DNA of 62,359 bases, from the NCBI RefSeq assembly GCF_002364335.1, contig NZ_DEXW01000046.1:48275-110633 (forward strand). Reading direction: 5' to 3'. Both the position numbers and the translations under genes were made by a program. Below the pieces are notes generated by a model, which had not been told where the DNA came from, did not search any database, and worked only from the letters and a program-made list of their open reading frames with translations. Every line of letters begins with the position of its first letter. Position 1 is the stretch's first letter. This DNA is from Winogradskyella sp. UBA3174 (lineage in GTDB: Bacteria > Bacteroidota > Bacteroidia > Flavobacteriales > Flavobacteriaceae). Shown in pieces: positions 1 through 6,551 of the stretch.

Positions 1-581
1 GTTTGCATCTCTGCAATTTTACCTTGGTGCATTGCGACACCACCTATTAATTGTACATCGTAATGAATCATGTCCCAAGTAATTGGCTTACCTGCAGCAT
101 CCCAAGAGTTTGCCCAAATAGCTTGGTCTCCGTCTAAGGTTACATAATCATTATCACCAGAAATTTCGCGGTCAAAGGCATTAGCCGTTACCGGAATTTC
201 TGTATTGTGTACAAAACGTTTTGCAGTTTCTTTTACTACAGCGAAAGCTTCTGGTAAGATGTCGTTTAGAACTTCTTCAGTAATATTATAGATATCATCT
301 TCGATCTTATCGACTTCGACATACATATCCTCGCGCTCATCTATATCTTCTGTAATTGTAGCTTTGGCTAAAAGGTCTTCTTTTTGTGTGTTGAGCGGTA
401 ATCTCGCTTCAGCAATTTTTTCCTTAAACTCAGTCGTCTTAGCTCTAAGCTCATCGTGAGATAAAGCTTCAAGCGCTTTCTCAAAAGTTTTTATTTTATC
501 TACAATTGGTTTTAATTCGCCAACGTCTTGTTTGGATTTATCTCCAACAAAAACTTTTAGTACTTTATCTAAAAAACTCAT
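1..581 (-). CDS. secA: Preprotein translocase ATPase SecA, N-terminal part (runs off the window)
   Basis: SecA is the cytoplasmic motor ATPase that drives unfolded preproteins through SecYEG. Translating the minus strand from the ATG at 579-581 gives a protein starting MSFLDKVLKVFVGDKSKQ, typical of SecA from Bacteroidota. An acidic, helical stretch with ALSHDELRAKTTEFKEKIAEA follows, which is the usual SecA N-terminal segment. The last visible residues are GGVAMHQGKIAEMQ, the conserved run that immediately precedes the Walker A motif, so the window cuts the gene just before its ATP-binding loop. About 193 residues of roughly 1,100 are visible. The insertion between the N-terminal helix and NBD1 is longer than in Escherichia coli, as is usual in this phylum. 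The family assignment is secure; nothing can be said about the rest of the gene. Confidence 0.95.
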   Translation of the reverse strand, partial: MSFLDKVLKVFVGDKSKQDVGELKPIVDKIKTFEKALEALSHDELRAKTTEFKEKIAEARLPLNTQKEDLLAKATITEDIDEREDMYVEVDKIEDDIYNITEEVLNDILPEAFAVVKETAKRFVHNTEIPVTANAFDREISGDNDYVTLDGDQAIWANSWDAAGKPITWDMIHYDVQLIGGVAMHQGKIAEMQ

Positions 582-691
582 ATTATATATATTGTATCAG
601 ATTGATTGGTGTCAAACTGTGTGTTAATTTCAGTAAAAAAGGCTAGCTCATAAGGGCTAGTTATTATTTTAAATTAAGAGAATCCGAAAAT

Positions 692-734
692 AAAAAAAGT
701 CTCTCAGTTATGATAACGCAAGAGACTTTTTTTT
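692..734 (-). terminator. Rho-independent terminator after the DUF2795 gene
   Basis: A near-perfect hairpin has AAAAAAAGTCTCT at 692-704 and its exact complement AGAGACTTTTTTT at 721-733. The 16-nt loop contains a further short stem, GTTA/TAAC. It lies 16 bp past the stop of the minus-strand gene at 750-971, and the T-run on that strand follows the stem. The A-run on the other side makes it symmetric, so it could work in both directions. Confidence 0.85.
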
Positions 735-749
735 GTGTAATATTATATG

Positions 750-971
750 TTAATATTCATCCTCATTCCAGAGATAATCTTCATCAGTAGGATAATCTGG
801 CCAAATTTCTTCAATAGAGTCGTAAGAATCACCCTCGTCTTCTATCGCTTGTAAATTTTCAACAACCTCCAAAGGAGCTCCTGTTCTAATTGCATAATCA
901 ATCAGTTCGTCTTTTGTTGCCGGCCAAGGTGCATCACTTAAATAAGATGCTAATTCTAATGTCCAATACAT
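750..971 (-). CDS. DUF2795 domain-containing protein
   Basis: This small 73-residue protein has the DUF2795 pattern: an N-terminal aromatic start (MYWTLELASYLSDAPWPA) followed by the helical segment KDELIDYAIRTGAPLEVVENL. It ends in a very acidic tail (DEGDSYDSIEEIWPDYPTDEDYLWNEDEY region). No signal peptide or membrane segment is present, so it is probably cytoplasmic. Members are widespread in Bacteroidota and have no established function. The gene stands alone, with its own promoter-like sequence upstream (994-1023) and a strong terminator downstream. The family call is good; the role is unknown. Confidence 0.8.
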   Translation of the reverse strand: MYWTLELASYLSDAPWPATKDELIDYAIRTGAPLEVVENLQAIEDEGDSYDSIEEIWPDYPTDEDYLWNEDEY

Positions 972-993
972 TTGCGTATAAATTTAATTTTTG

Positions 994-1023
994 CAAAAAT
1001 AATTTTTTAGTTGAACAATTCAA
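994..1023 (-). promoter_or_regulatory. Predicted flavobacterial sigma-A promoter for the DUF2795 gene
   Basis: On the minus strand a TTG (1023-1021) is followed after 19 bases by TATTTTTG (1001-994), a perfect match to the Bacteroidota TAnnTTTG -7 element. The spacing agrees with the known TTG-N17-23-TAnnTTTG layout. The start codon is 23 bases further on. Transcription from here has not been shown. Confidence 0.55.
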
Positions 1024-1200
1024 GAAAAAATCAAATTAATTAATCATTAATAGAAAGAACGTGTAATTCTCAAACTCTACGGATTACTTTATTGCAATTT
1101 ATAATCCTGTTCTGAAGTGATAGATAATTTTCAATTCGAATGCGTTTTATAACCCATTGGGAATAAAATTCGTACCAAGAATTAAATTTAATAGGAGGTT

Positions 1201-1240
1201 GTTCTCTATACAATTCCGATTTTTCAGAATTGTATAGAAC
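1201..1240. repeat. Long imperfect inverted repeat in an intergenic gap
   Basis: The left arm GTTCTCTATACAATTC (1201-1216) pairs with GAATTGTATAGAAC (1227-1240) except for a 2-base bulge, leaving a 10-base loop. It lies in the 288-bp space between the DUF2795 promoter region and the stop of the adenosyltransferase gene at 1260. No T-run follows on either strand, so it is not a standard terminator. It could be an RNA hairpin at the 3' end of the adenosyltransferase transcript. I see no gene in the rest of this gap. Confidence 0.6.
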
Positions 1241-1259
1241 TGACGTCTCAATTAAGGTA

Positions 1260-1835
1260 TTAAGATTCTTTTTTTGGAATCCACTTTATCTCTTCAGCCT
1301 GTAAATCAGATGTCAACTTCCGTGCCAATACAAAAAGGTAGTCAGAAAGTCGATTGATATACATTAGGGTTTCAGGTTGAAACGGCTCTAAATCATTGAG
1401 ATGTGAAGCTAAGCGCTCAGCTCTACGGCAAACTGTACGTGCAATGTGACAGAATGACACCGTTTGATGACCACCTGGTAATACGAAGTGCGTCATTTGC
1501 GGTAAGCTGTCTTCCATAAGATCCATTTCTTTTTCTAAACGTTCTATGTCTGCATTAGAAATCTTAGGAATATTTAAACGTGCTTTGCCATTTTTTAAAG
1601 TCGCTTTTTCTGGATCTGTTGCTAAAATAGCACCAACCGTAAATAAACGATCTTGAATTTCCATTAACGTATTTTTATACAACGGGTCAATGTTTTGATC
1701 TCTAATGAGTCCAATATGAGAATTGAGCTCATCTATAGTACCGTAACTTTCTATTCTTATATGATGCTTAGGGACGCGTGTGCCACCAAATAGAGCAGTG
1801 GTACCTTTATCTCCTGTTTTTGTATATACTTTCAT
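1260..1835 (-). CDS. PduO-type ATP:cob(I)alamin adenosyltransferase
   Basis: The enzyme transfers the 5'-deoxyadenosyl group of ATP to reduced corrinoid to make adenosylcobalamin in the cytoplasm. The 191-residue protein carries the family hallmarks. The N-terminal KVYTKTGDKGTTALFGG (residues 2-18) is the ATP-binding loop, IESYGTIDELNSHIG (28-42) follows, and ARTVCRRAER (132-141) and MYINRLSDYLFVLAR (158-172) complete the helical bundle active site. Length is normal for the family. The gene is on the same strand as the downstream-numbered ABC ATPase gene at 1901-2590, with about 65 bp between them. No cobalamin riboswitch is evident upstream. The PduO-type call is firm; symbols vary (pduO, cobO, yvqK), so none is given. 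Confidence 0.93.
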   Translation of the reverse strand: MKVYTKTGDKGTTALFGGTRVPKHHIRIESYGTIDELNSHIGLIRDQNIDPLYKNTLMEIQDRLFTVGAILATDPEKATLKNGKARLNIPKISNADIERLEKEMDLMEDSLPQMTHFVLPGGHQTVSFCHIARTVCRRAERLASHLNDLEPFQPETLMYINRLSDYLFVLARKLTSDLQAEEIKWIPKKES

Positions 1836-1900
1836 ATTTCAAAGTTAAGAGTTATGAGTGAAAAAGTTATAGTTTTTTAATTTAAGAGCTAAAGACTTTT

Positions 1901-2590
1901 TTATCGATTATGAGTATCACTCTCAACTACACCATCACGTAAACGAATAACACGATGTGCGTGTGCTGCAATTTCTTCTTCGTGCGTTACCATAATTACG
2001 GTATTACCTGAACTATGAATTTTATCGAATAATGCCATGATTTCTAGACCAGTTTTAGAATCTAAGTTACCCGTTGGCTCATCGGCTAAGATTATAGATG
2101 GTTTGTTAACTAAGGCACGGCCAATAGCAACACGTTGGCGTTGACCACCAGAAAGTTGATTAGGTTTGTGGTCCATACGATCTGCTAAACCAACATCTGT
2201 TAAAACTTCTGAAGCGCGATCTTGGCGTTGCTTTTTTGAAGCACCTGCATAAATCATTGGTAAGGCTACATTTTCTAATGCAGTAGTTCTTGGTAGTAAG
2301 TTGAAGGTCTGAAAAACAAAACCAATTTCTGTATTTCTAATTTCGGCAAGTTCATCATCAGTCATCTGACTTACATCGTTCCCACTAAGGTTATATGAAC
2401 CTGCAGTAGGTGTGTCTAAGCAACCTAGTAAGTTCATTAACGTTGATTTACCAGAACCAGAAGGTCCCATGATAGCGACATATTCGCCACGTTTAATGTC
2501 TAAATCGATACCTTTTAAAACATGAACGATTTCTTGTCCTAGTTTAAAATCTCTAATGATATTTCTAATTTCAATGACATTGTCACTCAT
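1901..2590 (-). CDS. ABC transporter ATP-binding protein, MacB/LolD type
   Basis: This is a 229-residue nucleotide-binding subunit of a type VII (MacB/LolD/FtsE-like) ABC transporter. Visible motifs are Walker A GPSGSGKST (42-50), the Q-loop at Gln94, the signature LSGGQRQR (146-153), Walker B IILADEPTGNLD (166-177) and the H-loop His203. The phrase GNLDSKTG and the PMIYAGASKKQR segment are typical of the MacB/LolD branch. These proteins usually pair with a FtsX-fold permease, but none is encoded next to it here, so the partner must lie elsewhere. It might serve lipoprotein release or efflux; the sequence does not decide which. Confidence 0.9.
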   Translation of the reverse strand: MSDNVIEIRNIIRDFKLGQEIVHVLKGIDLDIKRGEYVAIMGPSGSGKSTLMNLLGCLDTPTAGSYNLSGNDVSQMTDDELAEIRNTEIGFVFQTFNLLPRTTALENVALPMIYAGASKKQRQDRASEVLTDVGLADRMDHKPNQLSGGQRQRVAIGRALVNKPSIILADEPTGNLDSKTGLEIMALFDKIHSSGNTVIMVTHEEEIAAHAHRVIRLRDGVVESDTHNR

Positions 2591-2680
2591 AATTAAATAG
2601 TCTTGGTTGTTTAAATCCTTTGCAAGGTAAAAGAATTTAAAAATCAGTTCACCAAATAAGACGTTAAAGTTATAAGGTTG

Positions 2681-3535
2681 TTACAGTCTAATTTTAAAAT
2701 GTTCTTTGACTTGTTCTTTTCTAAAGAATACAAAACCTAAATGGAAGCAATCTACAGTTACAGAAACAGCATTTTGAGCTTTAATATGCTCCCAGGCTTC
2801 TGTCATCCCTTTAGACCAATAAATATCATCAAAAATAAAAATAGTATCATTATTGACTTTAGGTAAAAGTGTTTCAAAATATTGAATGGTTGCATCTTTG
2901 TTGTGATGACCATCAAAGAAAATAAAGTCAAATGTGTCTTCTTTTAAATCAGGAATGGTATCAGTAAAATTTCCTGTAATAAACTCAACATTTTTTACTT
3001 TTTGATTTTGAAGTTTTGACTTTGCAAATTCTAAAGTATTTGGGCAACCTTCAATTGTTGAAATACTTGAAGATTGATTAGCCAAAGCAATTGCGTAAGT
3101 TCCCATTCCTAAAGAGGTGCCTAATTCTAAAATGGTTTTAGAGTGAAAATAGTTTGCAATTCTGAATAAAATTTTAGTGTCTTTTTTTGAGCTACTCGAT
3201 GTTCTAACCATTTCACTAACCTTACGCTCATTAGTATCTAAAACTTTCGAACCTTCTCCTAAATCTTTGATTTTTAAAACAGTATTTGATTTTTTTAATG
3301 TTTCACGATAGTCGTTTATAAAAGTATAAGCTTCATGTTTTGTTTTGTCGTATAGGCATTTTGTAATAAAATTATATACAAAAGGGGAGTGGACTCCGTG
3401 TTGATTTCTGGAGTTTAAAAGGAATTTTATATATGCTATTATTTGGTACAAATTATTAATATAATCGATTGCAAAGAAACTGTAATTATTTAGAATAATA
3501 AATTTTGGATTTACTCTGAAATTATTTCTGTTCAT
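2681..3535 (-). CDS. Class I SAM-dependent O-methyltransferase-like protein
   Basis: A Rossmann-type methyltransferase with SAM motif I LELGTSLGMGT at residues 136-146 and the acidic end of the next strands in FDFIFFDGHH (202-211). The NQHGVHSPFVYNFITKC stretch (44-60) marks a methyltransferase family common in Bacteroidota whose substrate is not known. The ATG start gives 284 residues, with an N-terminus (MNRNNFRVNPKF...) that looks unlike the family. A TTG at 3449-3451 would give 256 residues and a start just before the conserved YQIIAYIKFLLNS segment, which I consider at least as likely. The gene is isolated: 90 bp from the ABC ATPase and about 250 bp from the ABC-F gene. Confidence 0.8.
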   Translation of the reverse strand: MNRNNFRVNPKFIILNNYSFFAIDYINNLYQIIAYIKFLLNSRNQHGVHSPFVYNFITKCLYDKTKHEAYTFINDYRETLKKSNTVLKIKDLGEGSKVLDTNERKVSEMVRTSSSSKKDTKILFRIANYFHSKTILELGTSLGMGTYAIALANQSSSISTIEGCPNTLEFAKSKLQNQKVKNVEFITGNFTDTIPDLKEDTFDFIFFDGHHNKDATIQYFETLLPKVNNDTIFIFDDIYWSKGMTEAWEHIKAQNAVSVTVDCFHLGFVFFRKEQVKEHFKIRL

Positions 3536-3568
3536 TTTGTCTTGATAGCAAACGAACCAAAAATTACA

Positions 3569-3588
3569 AGCAATTTGACCAAATTGCT
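3569..3588. repeat. Perfect 9-bp palindrome with 2-bp centre
   Basis: AGCAATTTG-AC-CAAATTGCT is fully symmetric. It lies 33 bp upstream of the methyltransferase ATG in the 248-bp gap 3536-3783. The half-site AGCAATTT recurs about 16 bp further along (from about 3605). It might be a protein-binding site or part of a decayed repeat; there is no T-run for termination. Confidence 0.5.
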
Positions 3589-3674
3589 AAAACACCATTT
3601 ACTTTAGCAATTTTGTGCTTAACGCTCTACTTTGCACCTTCATTCCATCGTTCATTATTTCTGCAAATTGATGT

Positions 3675-3691
3675 TTTCGACTATGTCGAAA
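3675..3691. repeat. Short hairpin, TTTCGAC-TAT-GTCGAAA
   Basis: Seven complementary bases flank a 3-base loop. The GACTATGTCGAA type of sequence, with CCACTGAGACTGAA about 75 bp further on, resembles the dispersed intergenic repeats common in flavobacterial genomes (a related copy is at 51458-51477). It lies past the stop of no gene: the minus-strand genes on both sides read away from or into this gap. No open reading frame is seen in the gap. Confidence 0.4.
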
Positions 3692-3783
3692 TTTAGGATG
3701 TGATTATTAACCTTGGCTTGTTTTAATTTTAAATGAGTGAATGTTTATTGCTTACATCTGAAATCTACCACTGAGACTGAATA

Positions 3784-5646
3784 CTATTCCTCAAGTTTCT
3801 CCGATAACTCAAACCAGCGCATTTCTTTTTTGCTAATAGTGTCAATTATAGTTTGAAGTTTCTCTGATAATTTAGAAATTTCATCTTGTGATAACTCTGG
3901 GTCATGAAACTTTGCTTCTAAAGCAGTTTTATCTAGTTCTAACGAACGAATTTTTGATTCTAAATTCTTATGCTCTTTTTGTTCATTATAAGAAAGTTTT
4001 TTAGCTTCGTTTTGCTTTACAACTTTGGTGTTATCCGTTTTTTTAACCTGTTCAATTTGTTTTGGTTTACTTGCGTCATAGGCTCTGAAATCTGAATAAT
4101 TCCCTGGAAAATCATCGACAACTCCTTCACCTCTAAATACAAACATGTGGTCTACAATCTTATCCATAAAATAACGATCGTGAGAAACAACTAATAATAC
4201 TCCAGGGAAATCCATTAAGAAATCTTCTAAAACATTAAGCGTTACAATGTCTAAATCGTTTGTTGGTTCATCTAAAATTAAAACGTTGGGGTTTTGAATT
4301 AAAACGGTACATAAATATAAACGCTTTTGCTCTCCACCACTTAATTTTTCGACAAAGTCATATTGCTTTTTTCTATCGAATAAAAACTTTTCTAGTAACT
4401 GTTGCGCACTAATCTGACGCCCTTTAGCTAACGGAATATAATCTCCAAATTCTTTAATAACGTCAATAACTTTTTGACCTGGTTTTGCTTTAATACCTCC
4501 TTGTGTATAATATCCGATTTTTACAGTTTCACCAATTACTACTTTTCCGCTGTCTGGATGTAAACTCTCAGTTAAGAGATTTAAAAATGTAGATTTACCA
4601 GTTCCGTTTTTTCCAATGATACCGATGCGATCTCCTTTTTTAAAGGTGTATTCAAACCCATCTAATATTGTTTTGTCTTTAAAGGCTTTCGAAACGTTAT
4701 GAAACTCAATAATTTTGCTTCCTAAACGCGCCATATTAATATCTAATTCAATTTTATGATCGTTACGACGTTTATGTGCTTTAGATTTTATTTCAGAGAA
4801 ATCATCGATTCTACTTTTAGATTTGGTAGTTCGTGCTTTAGGTTGGCGACGCATCCATTCTAACTCCTTTTTAAAGAGTTGTTTGGCTTTACCAACTTCG
4901 GTAGCATCATTTTCAATTCTAGCTTCCTTTTTTTCTAAATAGTAAGAATAATTCCCTTTGTAAGTATGCAGTTGTCCGTGGTCTAATTCTACGATTTCAT
5001 TACAAACACGTTCCAGAAAATAACGGTCGTGTGTTACCATAAACAACGTTTGCTGTGTTTTAGCAAAATATTCTTCTAGCCACTCAATCATTTCTAAATC
5101 GAGATGGTTAGTTGGTTCATCTAAAATTAAAATGTCGGGTTTGCTTAATAACGCTTGCGCTAGTGCTAATCGTTTTTTTTGTCCACCAGATAGTGTATTT
5201 ACTTTAATAGATAAATCATCTAGCTTTAATTGCGAAAGTGTTTGCTGGTATTGTGTTTCAAATTCCCAAGCATTGTGTCTGTCCATACCTTCAAAAGCTA
5301 ATTGATAAGCTTCAGCATCTTCAGGATCTTTTAAAGCGTTTTCATAAGCTTCAATAATTTTTAAAACAGGAATATCTGAGGCAAAAATAGTTTCTTCGAG
5401 CGTGAGTTTAGGATCTAAATCTGGTTCTTGGTCTAAGAATGCCAAACGAAGCCCTTTTCTAGCAACAACTTGCCCTTCATCTGGAGTGTCTTTTCCGGAT
5501 AGAATATTTAGGATAGAGGTCTTTCCGCTTCCGTTTTTTGCTACAAATGCAATTTTTTGGTCTTTATGAATACTAAAGGATAAGTCTTTAAAAAGTTTAA
5601 GCTCACCAAAAGACTTTGATATATTTTCTACGTTGAGATAATTCAA
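3784..5646 (-). CDS. ABC-F family ATPase (Uup/EttA-like translation factor)
   Basis: This 620-residue soluble protein has two ABC ATPase domains in one chain and no membrane segments, the layout of ABC-F proteins, which act on the ribosome rather than in transport. Domain 1 has Walker A AKNGSGKT (36-43), signature LSGGQKKRLALA (152-163) and LDEPTNHLD (175-183). A charged linker rich in Lys/Arg (about 225-310, including RRQPKARTTKSKSR) is the P-site tRNA-interaction motif region. Domain 2 has GIIGKNGTGKST, LSGGEQKRLYL and LDEPTNDLD. The C-terminal 60-70 residues form a predicted coiled coil, as in Uup. The subfamily is most likely Uup. Its start is close to and divergent from the polysaccharide promoter at 5697-5726. 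Confidence 0.9.
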   Translation of the reverse strand: MNYLNVENISKSFGELKLFKDLSFSIHKDQKIAFVAKNGSGKTSILNILSGKDTPDEGQVVARKGLRLAFLDQEPDLDPKLTLEETIFASDIPVLKIIEAYENALKDPEDAEAYQLAFEGMDRHNAWEFETQYQQTLSQLKLDDLSIKVNTLSGGQKKRLALAQALLSKPDILILDEPTNHLDLEMIEWLEEYFAKTQQTLFMVTHDRYFLERVCNEIVELDHGQLHTYKGNYSYYLEKKEARIENDATEVGKAKQLFKKELEWMRRQPKARTTKSKSRIDDFSEIKSKAHKRRNDHKIELDINMARLGSKIIEFHNVSKAFKDKTILDGFEYTFKKGDRIGIIGKNGTGKSTFLNLLTESLHPDSGKVVIGETVKIGYYTQGGIKAKPGQKVIDVIKEFGDYIPLAKGRQISAQQLLEKFLFDRKKQYDFVEKLSGGEQKRLYLCTVLIQNPNVLILDEPTNDLDIVTLNVLEDFLMDFPGVLLVVSHDRYFMDKIVDHMFVFRGEGVVDDFPGNYSDFRAYDASKPKQIEQVKKTDNTKVVKQNEAKKLSYNEQKEHKNLESKIRSLELDKTALEAKFHDPELSQDEISKLSEKLQTIIDTISKKEMRWFELSEKLEE

Positions 5647-5696
5647 ACTAAATTTTTTACAAAGAACGTAAATAAACCAAAAAGAATACCAATAGT

Positions 5697-5726
5697 TTTG
5701 ATATTACTATTGATGCATTATATTTG
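5697..5726 (+). promoter_or_regulatory. Predicted promoter of the polysaccharide locus
   Basis: TTTG ending at 5700 is followed 18 bases later by TATATTTG (5719-5726), an exact TAnnTTTG -7 element. It lies 22 bp before the ATG at 5748. The in-frame upstream start at 5724 falls inside this element, so 5748 is the better start. It is the only convincing promoter I see before the first genes of the long plus-strand operon. Confidence 0.65.
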
Positions 5727-5747
5727 TCTGTAAACACCATTTTTCTT

Positions 5748-6548
5748 ATGAAGCGGTTAAAGCTTTTAATTCTATTACTTACTTGTGTTATTGTTTCATC
5801 TTGCATACCACATAAAGACACTGTTTATTTACAAAACAAAGACAATTCACTTAACGATAGTCTGCAAAATAATCTTTCGGAAGTACAGAAGCCCTACAGA
5901 GTTCAGATTGCAGATATTTTGAATATAAGAATTAAGGTTTTAGACCAAGATAATGAGCAGATTTTTAATCCTGTTGGTGAGGATAATTTAAATGCTAGTA
6001 GTGCTGAGCGCGCTTATTTTGATGGTTTTACTATTGATTTACACGGCAATATAAGAATCCCACAACTTGGAGAGATAAATGTTTTGGGATATACCACTGA
6101 CGAAATAAGACTGCTTTTAGAAAAAAAATTATTAGCCGAGCAATTTAAGAAAACTGCAAACATTTTTGTTACGGTTAAGTTAGCAGGATTGCGCTTTGTG
6201 GCTAGTGGTGAAGTTGCGAATCCAGGTAGTATTACATTATTTCAGGATAGAGTAAATATTTTTGAAGCTATAGCTAATGCAGGTGAAATAGTGCAAACTG
6301 GTAACAGAAAAGAGGTGATGGTTATTAGACAATATCCACAAGGACAAAAAATTCATAATTTAGATTTAACGGATATTAATGTTATGAAATCCCCTTACTA
6401 TTATATACAACATAACGATATGATTTATGTGAAGCCTTTAAAGCAAAAATCTTGGGGAACAGGTATCACAGGTGCCCAAACTTTTACAACACTGATAACA
6501 GTTTTAGGTTTATTAACTACAAGTGTTCTTTTAATTGATAGATTGTAG
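5748..6548 (+). CDS. Wza-like outer-membrane polysaccharide export lipoprotein
   Basis: The 266-residue protein begins MKRLKLLILLLTCVIVSSC, a lipoprotein signal peptide with the lipidated Cys at position 19. A polysaccharide export (Poly_export) domain follows: YRVQIADILNIRIKVLD and, after a loop, GFTIDLHGNIRIPQLGEINVLGYT. Next comes an SLBB-like domain (VASGEVANPGSITLFQDRVNIFEAIANAG). A hydrophobic stretch near the C-terminus (TTLITVLGLLTTSVLLI) is usual in Bacteroidota homologues and may span the outer membrane. It should form the outer-membrane channel that works with the Wzc-like kinase encoded 3 bp downstream. Shorter than E. coli Wza (about 380), as normal in this phylum. Confidence 0.9.
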   Translation: MKRLKLLILLLTCVIVSSCIPHKDTVYLQNKDNSLNDSLQNNLSEVQKPYRVQIADILNIRIKVLDQDNEQIFNPVGEDNLNASSAERAYFDGFTIDLHGNIRIPQLGEINVLGYTTDEIRLLLEKKLLAEQFKKTANIFVTVKLAGLRFVASGEVANPGSITLFQDRVNIFEAIANAGEIVQTGNRKEVMVIRQYPQGQKIHNLDLTDINVMKSPYYYIQHNDMIYVKPLKQKSWGTGITGAQTFTTLITVLGLLTTSVLLIDRL

Positions 6549-6551
6549 ATT

